Part shown: positions 22,686-33,559 of the stretch, one piece after another
Position numbering within the stretch: the stretch's first letter is position 1
Layout: each line of letters starts with the position of its first letter
Assembly: GCA_015501075.1 (NCBI GenBank)
Contig: JADNYJ010000287.1
Coordinates: 1 to 41,740 of the forward strand
Length of the DNA: 41,740 nucleotides
Direction: 5' to 3'
Source of the DNA: Gymnopilus junonius
Taxonomy: Eukaryota > Basidiomycota > Agaricomycetes > Agaricales > Galerinaceae
Program-made: the position numbers and the translations under genes
Notes under the pieces: model-generated
Seen by the model: the letters and a program-made list of their open reading frames with translations, nothing else
Told to the model about the DNA's origin: nothing
The model's database searches: none

Positions 22686-22698
22686 GGGGCCCATAACC
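22686..22698 (-). other. Primer binding site of Copia B (half-tRNA type)
   Basis: The coding strand reads GGTTATGGGCCCC next to the 5' LTR, the same core as in Copia A and in Drosophila copia. Confidence 0.78.
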
Positions 22699-23073
22699 TA
22701 TTGAGCAGCAAATGGTACATACAGCAGCAAACCACTGCATGCACAATGCGCTCTGCATAGTATCGATGTAGCTACTAGCTTACCTGGGTTGTTAGAGGCT
22801 AGTGCTAAGGTGACTACTTAGGCTACTACAGAAGTACAAATGACTTGTATTAGGATGCTGTTTAGAGCATCCTTATATACCTACAGGACATGCAGTGACT
22901 AACTACATATGAGTAATGCATAAGGCAATTACTCAGATAATTACTATGTAATTACTAATATCTACTCATAAGATGAGTAATATGCTCACTAAGTGATCAC
23001 ATGTTTTAGTCATATAGGATGACTGTGATACTCTGTCATCACTGGATCTAGTCACATATAGACACGTCTGATC

Positions 23074-24143
23074 AGGACCCCTGATTACTCTGAAATAGGT
23101 TGGATAAAAATCCACCCTTCTGCGCAGCCGAAGGCCGCGCGAGCTCAGATAATATTAGGGCAGGTTTGACAGCCTTGGGTATGATCCTATATCCACCCCA
23201 AGCCTGGGCCCTAGGCTGTAGGTAAGATACTGTCCACCTATGCGGAAGGTCGGCACCATGCCATCATTTGTCAGTGGCATGGCTGGAGTACACAATGATA
23301 GTTCGTTGGCCCTTGGACAATGGCTTTGGTCATTAGAGGATGTTCAATAATGGGCCTCCTAGATATTTTCTGCATTATATACACTTTAACGTAGATGAAC
23401 ATATTTTTCCTCCTTTCTTCCCCATTTTTACTGCTTTGCAATGTCCATTTCTAGCCCTGGTGACCTCATCAGTTAAATCTTGCTTCTCGAATATAGAACC
23501 CCAATACACCAATGTTTTCCTTGTCAAGTGTAACATTCCTTCACATGCATTTCTTAGGCACCTCCGTGAAGAAGCCAGTCAAGCTATGCTCGATGGCAAA
23601 GTCTCAATTGTTGACTGGAAGAACAAAGACATCTATCTGACCCACCGTCAGTTCCGTGTGCTTTGGCATCCAAAACTGAAGCCTTTAGGCCTTCCACGGT
23701 TCGAACATTTGCTGGCGAATGCTTTCCTTTATCTCATCCCAGATTCTTGCATTTGAGTCGACAAGTCAGATTTATTAGAGTTGACCCCTACTTTTTTTGA
23801 TCAAGTTTTCTCGAAGCTACTGATGAATGACAAGCCGATTATAGCAGCGGTGGGATGGTTATTGAAGCGACGAAGGCAGAAGAAGGCGCTGAGCGAGGAA
23901 AATCGCGAAATAGAGTAGAAATGAGGCTGCAAGAATTATTACGATTTTTTTACGATTTTTAGGCAATTTTATCCATTTTTTTTCGATGTCAGATACACCG
24001 TCCACCCATGGGGAGGAAATTTTTTTCCTTGGATACGAAATCCACCCAAATTTGGGTCAAATCAGTCACTTTTGTGTCCACCCACGGTGGGCAAAAATCC
24101 GGGATTTCCATATCTGACCTATCTCAGAGTAATCAGGGGTCCT
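23074..24143. mobile_element. DNA transposon with AGGACCCC ends, 1070 bp
   Basis: Terminal inverted repeats start AGGACCCCTGATTACTCTGA at both ends, about 27 bp with one or two mismatches. GTCTGATC flanks both sides exactly (23066-23073 and 24144-24151), an 8 bp target duplication. It is CpG-rich compared with its host LTR. No transposase is recognisable, so it is probably non-autonomous; an 8 bp duplication fits hAT and a few other superfamilies. Confidence 0.93.
23340..23756 (+). CDS. ORF of 138 codons inside the 1070 bp transposon
   Basis: The last 66 codons have good protein texture: HLREEASQAMLDGKVSIVDW, then KNKDIYLTHRQFRVLWHP and LPRFEHLLANAFLYLIP, ending at 23756. A splice acceptor (TTTCTTAG) lies just before HLREEA. 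So the real exon may begin near 23558, with the N-terminal half non-coding. It does not look like a transposase and could be a captured host exon. Family unknown. Confidence 0.4.
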   Translation: MFNNGPPRYFLHYIHFNVDEHIFPPFFPIFTALQCPFLALVTSSVKSCFSNIEPQYTNVFLVKCNIPSHAFLRHLREEASQAMLDGKVSIVDWKNKDIYLTHRQFRVLWHPKLKPLGLPRFEHLLANAFLYLIPDSCI

Positions 24144-24211
24144 GTCTGATCACGCGTGTCATGTGAGTCATGTGATGTAGTCACATGGACACTTATCATG
24201 TCAACACATGG

Positions 24212-25796
24212 CTGACCTCATGCCCAATGTATTTGCTCTATGCAAGGGGATAAAACTGCACATAGCCTTGATATTTAAATGATGCAGCTATATTTTGATC
24301 TCTGTATGCTGAAACCAGCATGTAAGTTCAATATAAATCATGACTTGATACAAATAAAATAAGTTTTTCAAATGGGTAAGAGTGAGTGTATGATATCATG
24401 TCATCCAAATGTTAAAAGTCCTTCTCCTATGATTTAAGGTGCTGTATGCAGCATGTGAAATGTATCTTTAAGTTGTCCAATGTAGTACTAGTACAGAGTA
24501 CTTAGGTGTGAATAGATGTCACTCAGGTTTGAAGTCATGCATCTTCTGTATATAATGTCAAATATGGCAAAGGTAAGTGCATTCTATGCTTCCAGCTTGA
24601 TTGTAGTATATATGCAAAAAGGGTAGCACTTTTAATTTCAAGGTAAAAGAAGTCAAAGGATATCATTTTTGTCATGTTGCTCAAGTATTTCACCATTATT
24701 AATCAAGGAAAAATGTGTACATGCTAGGAATCTCTTTTAAAACTTTTGTTATAGAAATTAAGGGCATGTAGTCCTATGTGAACATGCAGAAGGTGATCAA
24801 AACAATGACTGTGAGGAACTTAAAGGAAATCTATTGTTAGATACACTTCCCTTTCTGGCAGCTAGCTGGCCTATGTGCACCTTATGGCTTTTGCTGCTGC
24901 ACTTTGATGGCACACAAGTGTGGCACACTTTCCAAGAACCAGAAGCTCTCCATATACCCTATTTTATTCTGGTATGTCAGACCAAAGGACATAAACCAGT
25001 CCCTTGTCAGGCTAAGAGACAGTGAGCAGTGGAAAGATATTCTTGTCTGCTGATTATATTCTGACTGTTGTCCTTTTTTCTCATGAGGGGGTTTAAGTTG
25101 TCTTAGGTATTGTTTCCTTGCCTCAATTTATACAGTGTCAGTGGAGTTGAGCAGACTAATTTCATTTCCATACCATCTTGAGCTTTTCTTAAGTTGAACC
25201 TGCATAAACAATTTATATAACCACAGATATCCATTCCGGACATTTGATTGTCAAGGGATTATTTCCAGTTGTCAATTAATTATGGAATGTGATGAATGAT
25301 TCCTGAATTTCACAGAAATAAGTGACAATTGGCTTGCCATACTCTAGCTCATTTGAGTCAGTTTTGGTGCACTCCCATATTTAATTGATATCTTAGCTCA
25401 GGCTTGTTGTAACTGGGTTGTAGGCATCATTACTTTGATGACATTCAAGGCATTATATATGTTTCAATCAAATTATTTTGTGAGTGAGGAAACCAATACT
25501 CAAGCCTGAGTGGCCAGGCCATAATGCTGGCTGTATGAAACCATGAATTAGACTCAACCAGAAGAAATCAGCTGATGAGGATGCATGTCCACTCATCACC
25601 CAAGAAACAGTGCATAGTCTGAGTCCTATATAGCCATGGTACTCATAATAAGGAGTGTTGGTAGGAGAAAGCTATTATATTGGATCGATGGTGCACTTGG
25701 CTTGTGGATGACATTGGCATACAGCTGATCATGGTCTAAATAATGCACTCCCTTCAGGAGGACCAGCTCTGTATCAGAGGCTGGGTTTTGAGTCAT
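24212..25796. other. Stretch without a recognisable gene
   Basis: AT-rich. The longest plus-strand frame (24834-25025, 63 codons) shows no domain. No inverted ends or long repeats seen. Confidence 0.5.
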
Positions 25797-25904
25797 AACC
25801 AGGAAGCTCCTGGACCAGGACTGCAGTACACAAACCTGGGTTTTGGGAATACCTAGGAAGCTCCTAGGACCAGGACTGCAGCACATGAACCTGGGTTTCA
25901 AGAC
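25797..25904. repeat. Two 54 bp tandem repeats
   Basis: AGGAAGCTCCT...CCAGGACTGCAG...CCTGGGTTT occurs twice with a 54 bp period and about 85-90% match. The stop codon of the DUF6818-type gene (25864-25866) lies in the second unit, so the last residues of that protein come from repeat sequence. Confidence 0.8.
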
Positions 25905-27519
25905 CATCTTTGTAATAAACATCCTGATGGTAATGGGGTTGGTGCTGTTGAGGCCGCGTCCTTATAGGACTGGCAGGAGGAGGAGCACGGCCACGGTGAT
26001 GGTCACCAGGAGTGGGACCGAGCATGCCCACCAGCTCTGCATGATCAGCTTGCCGTTCCGCCACATTGCATCTACGTTCTGCATCTGAAAGTTGCGAACA
26101 AAGGCCCTTGAGCTGCCGCTGAGTCTCACGGAGCTGGCCATTCAGTTGAAAAATCTGCTGGGACTGCAAGGCAGTGAGTGCATTCTCCTCATTATGTGCG
26201 AATTGAGTGCGAGGATCAAGGGCAGAGGAGATATTGGACAAGAGTTCTTGGCCAGAGTTGCATGGAACACAGGGTTGAATGCAGTCTGCTGGAAGTCGGC
26301 GAGCTACTGGACCATCCTCCTTCTCTTTCTTGACATGAACCTTCTTTGTTGCTGTCTTCGTGGCCTTCTTCTCCTTGGTTTTCTCCTCAGTATCAGAGAC
26401 TTCGATGACATCATTGGCGTCAATGATATCTTCATCATCTAAATCACGAGAGCCGGCCTTCTCATTCATCAGTTCATCAATTTCATGAGCCCATAGCACA
26501 TGCGGTGGGCACTCAGCATCACCGGTTGGCTTCGAGGTTTTGATGAGCTATTACATATTACAGTTAGAGATGGGATGCTGTCAAAGAAAGGAAAAAAATC
26601 GCGCACCTGCTTGAACTTGAGCTCGAGTGACTTTGCAGTCCAAGTAGGGCACTCATTTTCCTCTGCCCAGGCATTGAACTCATTGGTAGCAGAGTTCCAA
26701 GCATGGCCTCTGAGAGGGAGAGACTCTTCCAGAATGTTGAACAGTGCATCAAGGTCTTTGCCTGAGTAATTGGCCACACCAGCAGAATGACCCTTGGGCC
26801 TCTTAATAGTGTCAGCTGGGGCCGAAAGAGGAGTCGAAGCCTTCCGTTTCAAAGTGGAGCCTGAGGTGATGGATGGATCAACTGCTCTCCACTTGCCCTT
26901 TGCTTTTTCCGAAAGCTGAGGGCGACGCGAACCAGCAACCTTTGAAACAGGTCGAGCCATGGTCTGAAATATCTTGTGCACTGGGGGGAGCTCGTCATCA
27001 TCGTCATCATCATCGGGAAGGGGGATGGTGCTCGGATCAATGGCAGGAGGCACAGGAAGACGGCGTCCAGTTGGACCAAGGTTATAGTCCACATTCTAAC
27101 GAGACATCATTTGGTAAGAATATAAGAAAAATTCATTGAAATGACCCACCATAGACCCTCCATTAGCACGGTAAGGGGCATTAGATGGAAATGCCGGCTC
27201 ATTGTGTGACTGGATTCAGAGAAATTTAAGTCAGATAAAACAGAATGTAGAAACGAAAGGTTAGACAAACATCTGCAAAATAGCCTATGCCTGTACCTGG
27301 GACTGGTCCGTTGAAGTTGCCAGGCATACCAGCAACCTGAATGCTAAGGATAAGTCAAGGGTTCAAATGTCATTGAGAAACGTTACTGACCTGAGGTGGC
27401 CCGCTTTGAAAATGGGCTTGAACAGGGAGCCATTGCGCATCAGCACTCGAATGGCAGTACTTGGCACCATTGACATCAGTGAAGTATTGAGGAAACAGGG
27501 ATTTCGAAGGCTCAGACAT
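25864..27519 (-). CDS. DUF6818-type (Myb/SANT-like) protein, five exons
   Basis: Exons: 27391-27519, 27271-27336, 27150-27209, 26607-27095, 25864-26547; introns of 54, 61, 54 and 59 bp, all GT-AG. The spliced frame is open for 475 codons from MSEPSKSLFPQYF. It has an acidic run (about residues 112-120), a KEKAKGKWRAV-like motif and a helical domain at about 192-280: YSGKDLDALFNILEESLPL, WNSATNEFNAWAEEN, SLELKFKQ, then KPTGDAECPPHVLWAHEID after intron 4. This order matches DUF6818, a Myb/SANT-like domain common in fungi and oomycetes. A Lys-rich stretch (KKATKTATKKVHVKKEKED) may be a nuclear signal, followed by a Gln/Arg-rich coiled coil. A nuclear DNA-binding role is inferred. The gene is CpG-rich and undamaged, unlike its surroundings. 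Confidence 0.82.
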
Positions 27520-28350
27520 GTCGAGGAAAGAATAGATGCAGATGCATCGACTTTAGAAGTGGTGTTACACCCTGAAGTTGGGAGGAACTAAGGAAAAAAT
27601 CGAATGCATGCTGGCTTTTATCCCTCCACCTCGACTGCATTAATGGCCATATTTTCCATCGCTATCATCTACCCATCTTGCGATGTGGTCGTTTCCAAAG
27701 ATAAAACCGAAATTGAAGTGAACGAAGGTGATCTTTTTGATAGCAGACGGTGAAATCACACTGGGAGGTCGCGTAAAATGGGGAAGAAAAGGTTAAAGTT
27801 GAAATTTTCAGGCAAAAAAGACGGATTTCCTCCACTCACGAGGTGTTAAGAATCAAGGCAGTTGTCCAGCCAGTTGGACGGCTAGACACACTGGACCATC
27901 TGTGATCTTTTCCCCTCGATATCGCAATATTACTGCCTCTTTTTCATCATTCCATCATATTGCAAACCACAGAGACCCTTGCAGACCCTGCAAATTCCAC
28001 ATGCTATCGCATTACGGCTGACTCCATGAAGGGAGGGCTTGCTGAAGGCATTGGGGATGAGAGGGAGAGCGGATGCATGGTTACTGGTATAGAGTGGGTA
28101 GGCTAAGCGAGGGATGGTTGCCGATGACGTTGTCGAACACCAAAAAGAGAGTTAACTCTGTGTTTAGAATGTGTTTTGCATCTGGAAGAGGGTGGTAGAG
28201 GCCTCATCCAGAATAAAATCTAGAAGAGGGTGCAACTGTGGAGTGATCTTTGTCAGACACCCCATATGGTATATGGCAACTCGGCTGATGTCGCTTAACA
28301 TGATTTAGAAAATAATCTACGTTTCTAAATGCTGTGGGAAGTCATCCAAT
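27520..28350. other. Upstream region of the DUF6818-type gene
   Basis: About 830 bp with no convincing ORF. It should hold the promoter of the minus-strand gene; I cannot identify a specific motif. Confidence 0.4.
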
Positions 28351-28351
28351 T

Positions 28352-28514
28352 CCTCCTCTCAATAAACATGATTCAATGTCGCATTGTGGAATGCGACACG
28401 TGATCATGTTTGTTGAATAAGGAGAGGTGGGAAAGTGCAAACGCAATTAAGTTGACTTTGCATTTGCACTTTCCCATATGTCACATGATGGCAATCAACA
28501 GAAGTTCGAACTTC
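28352..28514. repeat. Cluster of three inverted repeats
   Basis: First: 28352-28426, arms of about 33 bp (CTCAATAAACATGAT... paired with ...ATCATGTTTGTTGAATAAG) around a short loop. Second: 28429-28475, arms GGGAAAGTGCAAACGCAA and its near-complement with an 11 bp loop. Third: GAAGTTCGAACTTC at 28501-28514, followed by a second GTTCGAACTTC. No coding role is evident. Confidence 0.75.
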
Positions 28515-28619
28515 TGTTCGAACTTCTCTAAGTCTTGTCTTTATACTGTCACCTCCACTCCCCCTTCTCGTCTCTCCACCCCTTCCGCTCACCTTGACCT
28601 CTCGCCACTGCCTCTGGCG

Positions 28620-29460
28620 TCCATGTCGACCCATGGACGCCAGTTGGTTGGCAATGCTTGGAACTGCGACACACGCGTCGTGATGTGGCAGCCACCACCA
28701 CCGCTTCATCCAACGTCACTGGCCTAGGTACGTGCGTCCTCCCCTTTCTTATTAACCACTCATTTTGTAGGATACTCTCACCCTTGTCACTGCCTCCTTC
28801 CGCCTCCTCCTTCCATCTCGACACCTCAACCGTGCCCACTTGGACTCCACCTCTACCTTCTGTGCTGGCGTGCATGCCACCTAGCCTATCAATGGGCTGA
28901 TCACCGCATGGCCCACGTCATGATGTGGTGGTCATGGCTGCTCATGCGGCTCTGGTAAGTCCTCCCTTCCCCTCCTTTTCTATGCTAACAAATGACTTTA
29001 ACAGTATATCCTGAGCTCCGCGGGTGCCAACGCACCTCGACGGTGGTCCTCCGCTTCCACCACCATTTTGCATGCATCTTCTCCATGGCCTCTCCCTCTC
29101 CTTGTCCTCATGCTTCTCATCTCTCCATCACCTCTTGCCACTCACCCTGGTGTCTATGACTGCATCGTGGATGCTCGTCTGGTTGTCGGCTCCACATTGG
29201 CAGGCGCAGGGTGTGATATGTTGCACCCGCCACTGCTGTTGTCCAGCCTTGCTGACTGCAGTATGCTCTTTCTTTTTTCCTTTTCTATTCTGTAGCACTA
29301 ACATGGTAATTCAATAGGCTTTGACTATGCTTCTTGCAGCCGGCTCTGAAGGTATACCCCTCTAACCTTTCATTTCTTTCTACTGCTAACCAGCTGCTTT
29401 GATACAGTGCTCAGCTTGACTTCTCACTACCATGCTGTCCTATACTCAGGTATGTTTGTT
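28620..29460 (+). other. Possible spliced gene, unidentified
   Basis: Several well-formed introns can be read on the plus strand. GTACGT...TTGTAG near 28728-28770, GTAAGT...CTAAC...TTTAACAG near 28953-29004, GTATGC...CTAAC...CAATAG near 29261-29318, and GTATAC...CTAAC...GATACAG near 29350-29406. The exon at about 29005-29260 is open (HPGVYDCIVDARLVVGSTLA). The frame upstream meets a TGA near 28898, and the protein is Ser/Pro/Leu-rich without a known domain. It may be a decayed gene or chance. Confidence 0.3.
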
Positions 29461-29723
29461 ATTCTATCTTTTATTAACTCTTTCTAATCAAAGCTTCCAT
29501 GATAGATTTCTGTTACTGTGTGTAGAGAGGAGAAGAGGAAATAGTGCTATTCTGCAAGTAGTTAGGATATCCCTTGTCTGTACACAGCCCATGTACCCCT
29601 TATGTAGATTATATGTTCTTTTTACACCTCTTACTTCTCCATTCTGAGTTAAATGAGGCTTCAATACAAAGTATTCCAGTCAAGATCTGACTTCTGAGAC
29701 ACTCACAGGGATTTGCAGAGAAA

Positions 29724-29789
29724 GTCAGAGTACCCCAGAGCAAAGGCTGCTTTGGACCACGGTCAAGACTTTGCTCTGTGGCACTCTGA
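29724..29789. repeat. Hairpin-forming inverted repeat
   Basis: GTCAGAGTACCCCAGAGCAA and the near-complement CTTTGCTCTGTGGCACTCTG pair over about 21 bp with a 23 bp loop. CTCTGA words recur nearby to 29835. Possibly part of a small foldback element. Confidence 0.55.
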
Positions 29790-30109
29790 GCCTGACTGGT
29801 GCTCTTGCAGCTCTGAGGTTCTCTGAACATCTCTGGCCATCTTCTCACTTCTCTCTCCCCACCTCAGAGCCAAGACCCTTTTTCCTGATGCATATAGGCC
29901 TCCCCTGCAGGGGAATTGGTTTATGGGGTAGTAAACCTTCATTTTGGGCCCTTAATTTTGAACTTGGAACAGTCTTCATGGACTAGACCAGCATCAAATT
30001 CTTCACTGAGCAGATGAGCTGTGAGTCTGATGCATTCCATGATGTCCTTATTAGCAGGATTTTCAAAAACATCCATGGCTATGCCATGCATACTTAATAG
30101 CTGTTTAAG

Positions 30110-32905
30110 TTAGTCCAATTTTATTGTAATAGATATCTTCACCAAACATTTCGAATCTACTGAGTGGCCTTTAAAACTCTCTAGAAGACTAGAGTCATTC
30201 ATGAAACTCCATCGTTCTTCACCTTGCATATTGTGAGAGGCAAGATGGAAATCAGCAATACCCCTGTTTCTGGGAGTTGGATGGTAAAGAGATGCACTAT
30301 CTGTAGACATAGAATGTGTGATATTTTCTTCAGGTAAGAATGGTGGGGGGTGACCCTCAGTAAAATGAGAAATTGACTCTAGTCAGCTTGTAGTCAACAG
30401 AGGTGTCAGGCTTTAGTCAGTATTCATGCATGTCTGACTTTTGTCTGACTGCTGCATGACTAGAGTTGCACAAATCACAGAAAATCATCATTCAACAGTC
30501 ACTTGAAGTCATGACCCTGCCAAAGAAGGGATGCAGAGTATCTCACATGGTAAATAATTGGGCATACTGGAGCCTGACTGGAATCCTACATTCAGCCAAA
30601 AATAGTCTGGCTGTAGTCTAGCTATAGTATGACTTGTACAAATACTGACTAAAGTCTGACCTTGTGGTGACCTTTGCCTGACTAGAGTCAATGTTTCATT
30701 TTTACTGAGGGTGACTGGGGATGTAATTATCATGGTGGATCTCAGTTTGAATCTGGGAGTGCTGTTGAGAAGCATAATGCTGTGGTGGGTGCAAGTTGGC
30801 TATGTATAAATGAGCTGAATGAACATGATATTGTTGGGGAAAGAGTTCTGAATTCAGGGAGAGGTTAGGCATTTTGGTATGCAAGGAGTCATGAAGAGAG
30901 ACATTTGACCATCCATAGGTGCCACTGGAAGAGGAAGAGGGTTGCTGATAACCTGGTTCACAGTGGCATATGAAAGGTTGGCATTTTCTATTGGTGATGA
31001 CCTGGAGGGTTGTAAGGGTTGTATCAGATCAGATGCAGCCCAGCTATCTCCTGAGCCACCTTGTGGTGGCTGATCAGAAAGCATCCCAACATAGGTGTGA
31101 GTATCTGACATGGATGGCACACCTGACATGTGAATAGGATGCTGTAATGCCAGTCAGTATTTTGATATGATTGACTCAGGATGAATGGAATGTGAAGAAT
31201 TACAAGCATCTGCTGACTGTTTCATGGACACACACTGAGTATGACCAGCAAAGATTGAAAGTTCATTGTTGCTCTCTTCTGATTTAATTTCCAGATGAAA
31301 TCTGCTTGAGGTTGGGTTTGGCTCATTATGTGATTTGGCTTGCACATATTGGGCTTTGTCCCTTAGTTTAATTAAGATTGGCTGAGTATGTTGAGAAAAG
31401 AATTACCAAAGCAATGAGAAATGGAGAAGAATTAAAATTGTAAGGAAAGGCATATCAAAATTTTTGCAGCTCTAATGCTATAAAGTAATGCCTCTGAAAA
31501 TAGAGCGCAGGTGTGGTCTAGTTCAGTCAGCACTGCCTGTGCCAGTGTAGAATGCAGCCACATGTGATGACAGTCCCAAAAACAACCTAAGTACAAGTGT
31601 CAAACAAGGCTTTCAGCCCAACATGAAATCACAAAAAAAACCTTACCCCAGCTGAAAATGCGAAAGTCCACAGCATCCAAAAGCATGAAAATGTATTGGG
31701 ACAGACATTAAATAGCATACAGACTGACTTTAAAATAGCGGAGGATGCTCAGTAAGCAGCAAGGAAAGAGAGTGCACATGCACTCTTGAGCAGGTTGATA
31801 GGATGTTTGATGATGGCTTGGGCAAAAAAGCTGCAGTGAATATATAACAAAACTATATCACATGGTCAGTTTTGTATTCAACACAAATGATAACCATATA
31901 CACACCCACCCGTGTCCTCTGGTGATGTTGGAAATCCTTCTGGAAGAGGAAAGTCATGAACTTTGGGATCTAGCTCTATTATTGTTGCAAATGATGGCAC
32001 TTCAGTGGTCAATGTATGAGCTGCAACTTCTGCAACACATTCTGCCATGAACCAGAAAAACCAGGTTTCGACTTGAATCAGTAGTCAGTCATGAAATACA
32101 GTAACCTTCAGGGAAACCTTACATGAAGAACTGGGTTCAGTGTTTGCTCCATACATAGGATAACTGCAATCAATATAATCTAAAGAAAATGAAGGCAGAT
32201 GTGTAATCCTGGTCAGCTTACTGTGCTGTAATCTACTGCTTTCAGATTAGGGTTTACACCATATATAAAACTGAGTGGCTGAACTATTAATTGTTCAGTT
32301 ATTCTGCCTTTTGGCACAACTGGTTGAGCACAGTTCTCTTGACCAACTTACAGGATGGCCAGTATGCAGGCTCTATCAAGCAGTGTAAAGACAACATAGT
32401 AAGAAATACCATAATTTATTTTACTTACCAGCCAAACATCCATGATGAAGAGGTCCCAAAAAAGCATACACCTTCTTTGAACCATCTTAGGAGTTAGCCC
32501 CCAGCAAGCACAATCACAATCTGGTGCAAATATAAAACAAATAAGACCAAAAAATTGGAAATGAACTCATGAAGACCAATCTGTGGATATCTAGTAAGTT
32601 CCAGTTCAAAGGCGAGAATGAAAGGTACAGACTGTTTGAAACAAGTAAGCCACCAGAGTAACCAATGACCAAGTCATTTCCATACTGGTTTTGCTCTTGA
32701 GATCATTTCCACCCATGGCATTGTAAATGCTTGTGAGGTGCAATGCTTGAATTGTGACAGTAGAAGGCTGCTCCAAGATGGGTTTGAGTGAGATGGTGGC
32801 CCCAGATATCTGGTAAAAATGCTCCCTGAGTGCATTGGAAGGCTCCTGACCAACAATGACACCAATAGCCAGGACTATGAAGAGTAGGGCAAGGTCATGA
32901 GGTCC
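30110..32905 (-). pseudogene. Fungal-specific transcription factor (PF04082-type) pseudogene
   Basis: Minus-strand exons in order. 32905-32640: EDYSGPHDLALLFIVLAIG, then TIQALHLTSIYNAMGGNDL. About 32500-32429: WGLTPKMVQRRCMLFWDLF, an intron at 32373-32428, then SLHTGHP. About 32180: YIDCSYPMYG. 32050-31925: CVAEVAAHTLTTEVPSFATI. About 31800-31500: further FAQAI-type segments. 31375-30720: the C-terminal region, starting KLRDKAQYVQ. These motifs match the middle homology region of Zn2Cys6 regulators. The N-terminal zinc cluster is missing. TGA stops at likely Arg sites (SKY-stop-LAL), a frameshift near 30890 and the 30351-30714 insertion finish the damage. Confidence 0.75.
30351..30714. mobile_element. 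Inverted-repeat element (MITE), about 364 bp
   Basis: The left end TGACCCTCAGTAAAATGA... continues to TTGACTCTAGTCAG. The complement of the right end has TCACCCTCAGTAAAAATGA... to TTGACTCTAGTCAG, about 38 bp in all. Internal GTCTGACT words recur in both orientations. It splits the transcription-factor pseudogene between NYIP and PFLPEENITHS. The exact target duplication is unclear; TGGGG lies on both sides. Confidence 0.75.
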
Positions 32906-33177
32906 ACTATAATCCTCTCCAGTGGGTGCTATCTAGTATCTATAACCTAGTCCAACAGCCATGAACCAGCAGTTCGGAACCAATGGGTTTTTTTATGGTT
33001 TGGTTCCAGGTTTATGGTTTGAGCAGAAGTGGACCAGACTTTGGCAACACTATTGCCAAATGGGTGTTAAATAATGCCCGATTAGGTGTTAATCCTGGTC
33101 CAGACACAGCTCCAGAGCTGATCAAACATGTTGTGGAAACATGCATCGAAGATTCAATACTCGATGCCTCAAGGCTG
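32906..33177 (+). other. Short coding-like remnant, unidentified
   Basis: The plus strand reads PGPDTAPELIKHVVETCIED and SILDASRLPS just before the long transposon. No start, no clear exon border, no family recognised. It is the left flank of the 33186-39587 insertion. Confidence 0.25.
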
Positions 33178-33559
33178 CCATCAACCAAGGGGGCACCGGC
33201 ATTGGAATGCCGGACTGGTACCCTGTTAGTTAGTCTGGCCTGTGGCTGGAGAAATTTTTTTTGTATCCCTTCATTATAGAGCCTCAGAATGGCATAAATC
33301 AAATGCTACAATTGCATAGAAGCTCTTATATTCATGGTAGTAGTAGGTACTGGGCAAAAAATGATATTTTATATGATTTCTGTATGATATAATCACCATG
33401 AGGCTCTCCTGACTAAATTGGAAAGTCAAAGTAAAGGCTCTGGGCAGCGTACAATGCTCAGGAGACTATGCAAACATTTCAACTGTTCAAGGAAATGGAC
33501 AAGGACAAGCCAGTATGTATCAGAAATATTTTAGATCACCACTGATACTAGCTTTCTGA

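Larger units (their letters stand above)
18093..24206 (-). mobile_element. Copia LTR retrotransposon B, internally deleted, with nested insertion
   Basis: The 430 bp LTRs at 18093-18522 and 22699-24206 (the latter split by a 1070 bp transposon) flank the element. CATGG on both sides (18088-18092 and 24207-24211) is a 5 bp target duplication. The internal region is about 4.2 kb. It keeps gag, protease and the start of integrase, then jumps to the segment after integrase, keeps the start of RT, and jumps to the last codons of RNase H. It cannot move without help. Confidence 0.95.
22699..24206 (-). repeat. 5' LTR of Copia B, split by a DNA transposon
   Basis: 22699-23073 and 24152-24206 together make the LTR, 430 bp once the 1070 bp insertion and one copy of its 8 bp duplication are removed. 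This is exactly the length of the other LTR. Confidence 0.93.

Noticed and set aside
28404..28875. Overlapping 80-108 codon ORFs on both strands
   Set aside because: Low-complexity, mutually overlapping frames; at most one spliced plus-strand gene is plausible.
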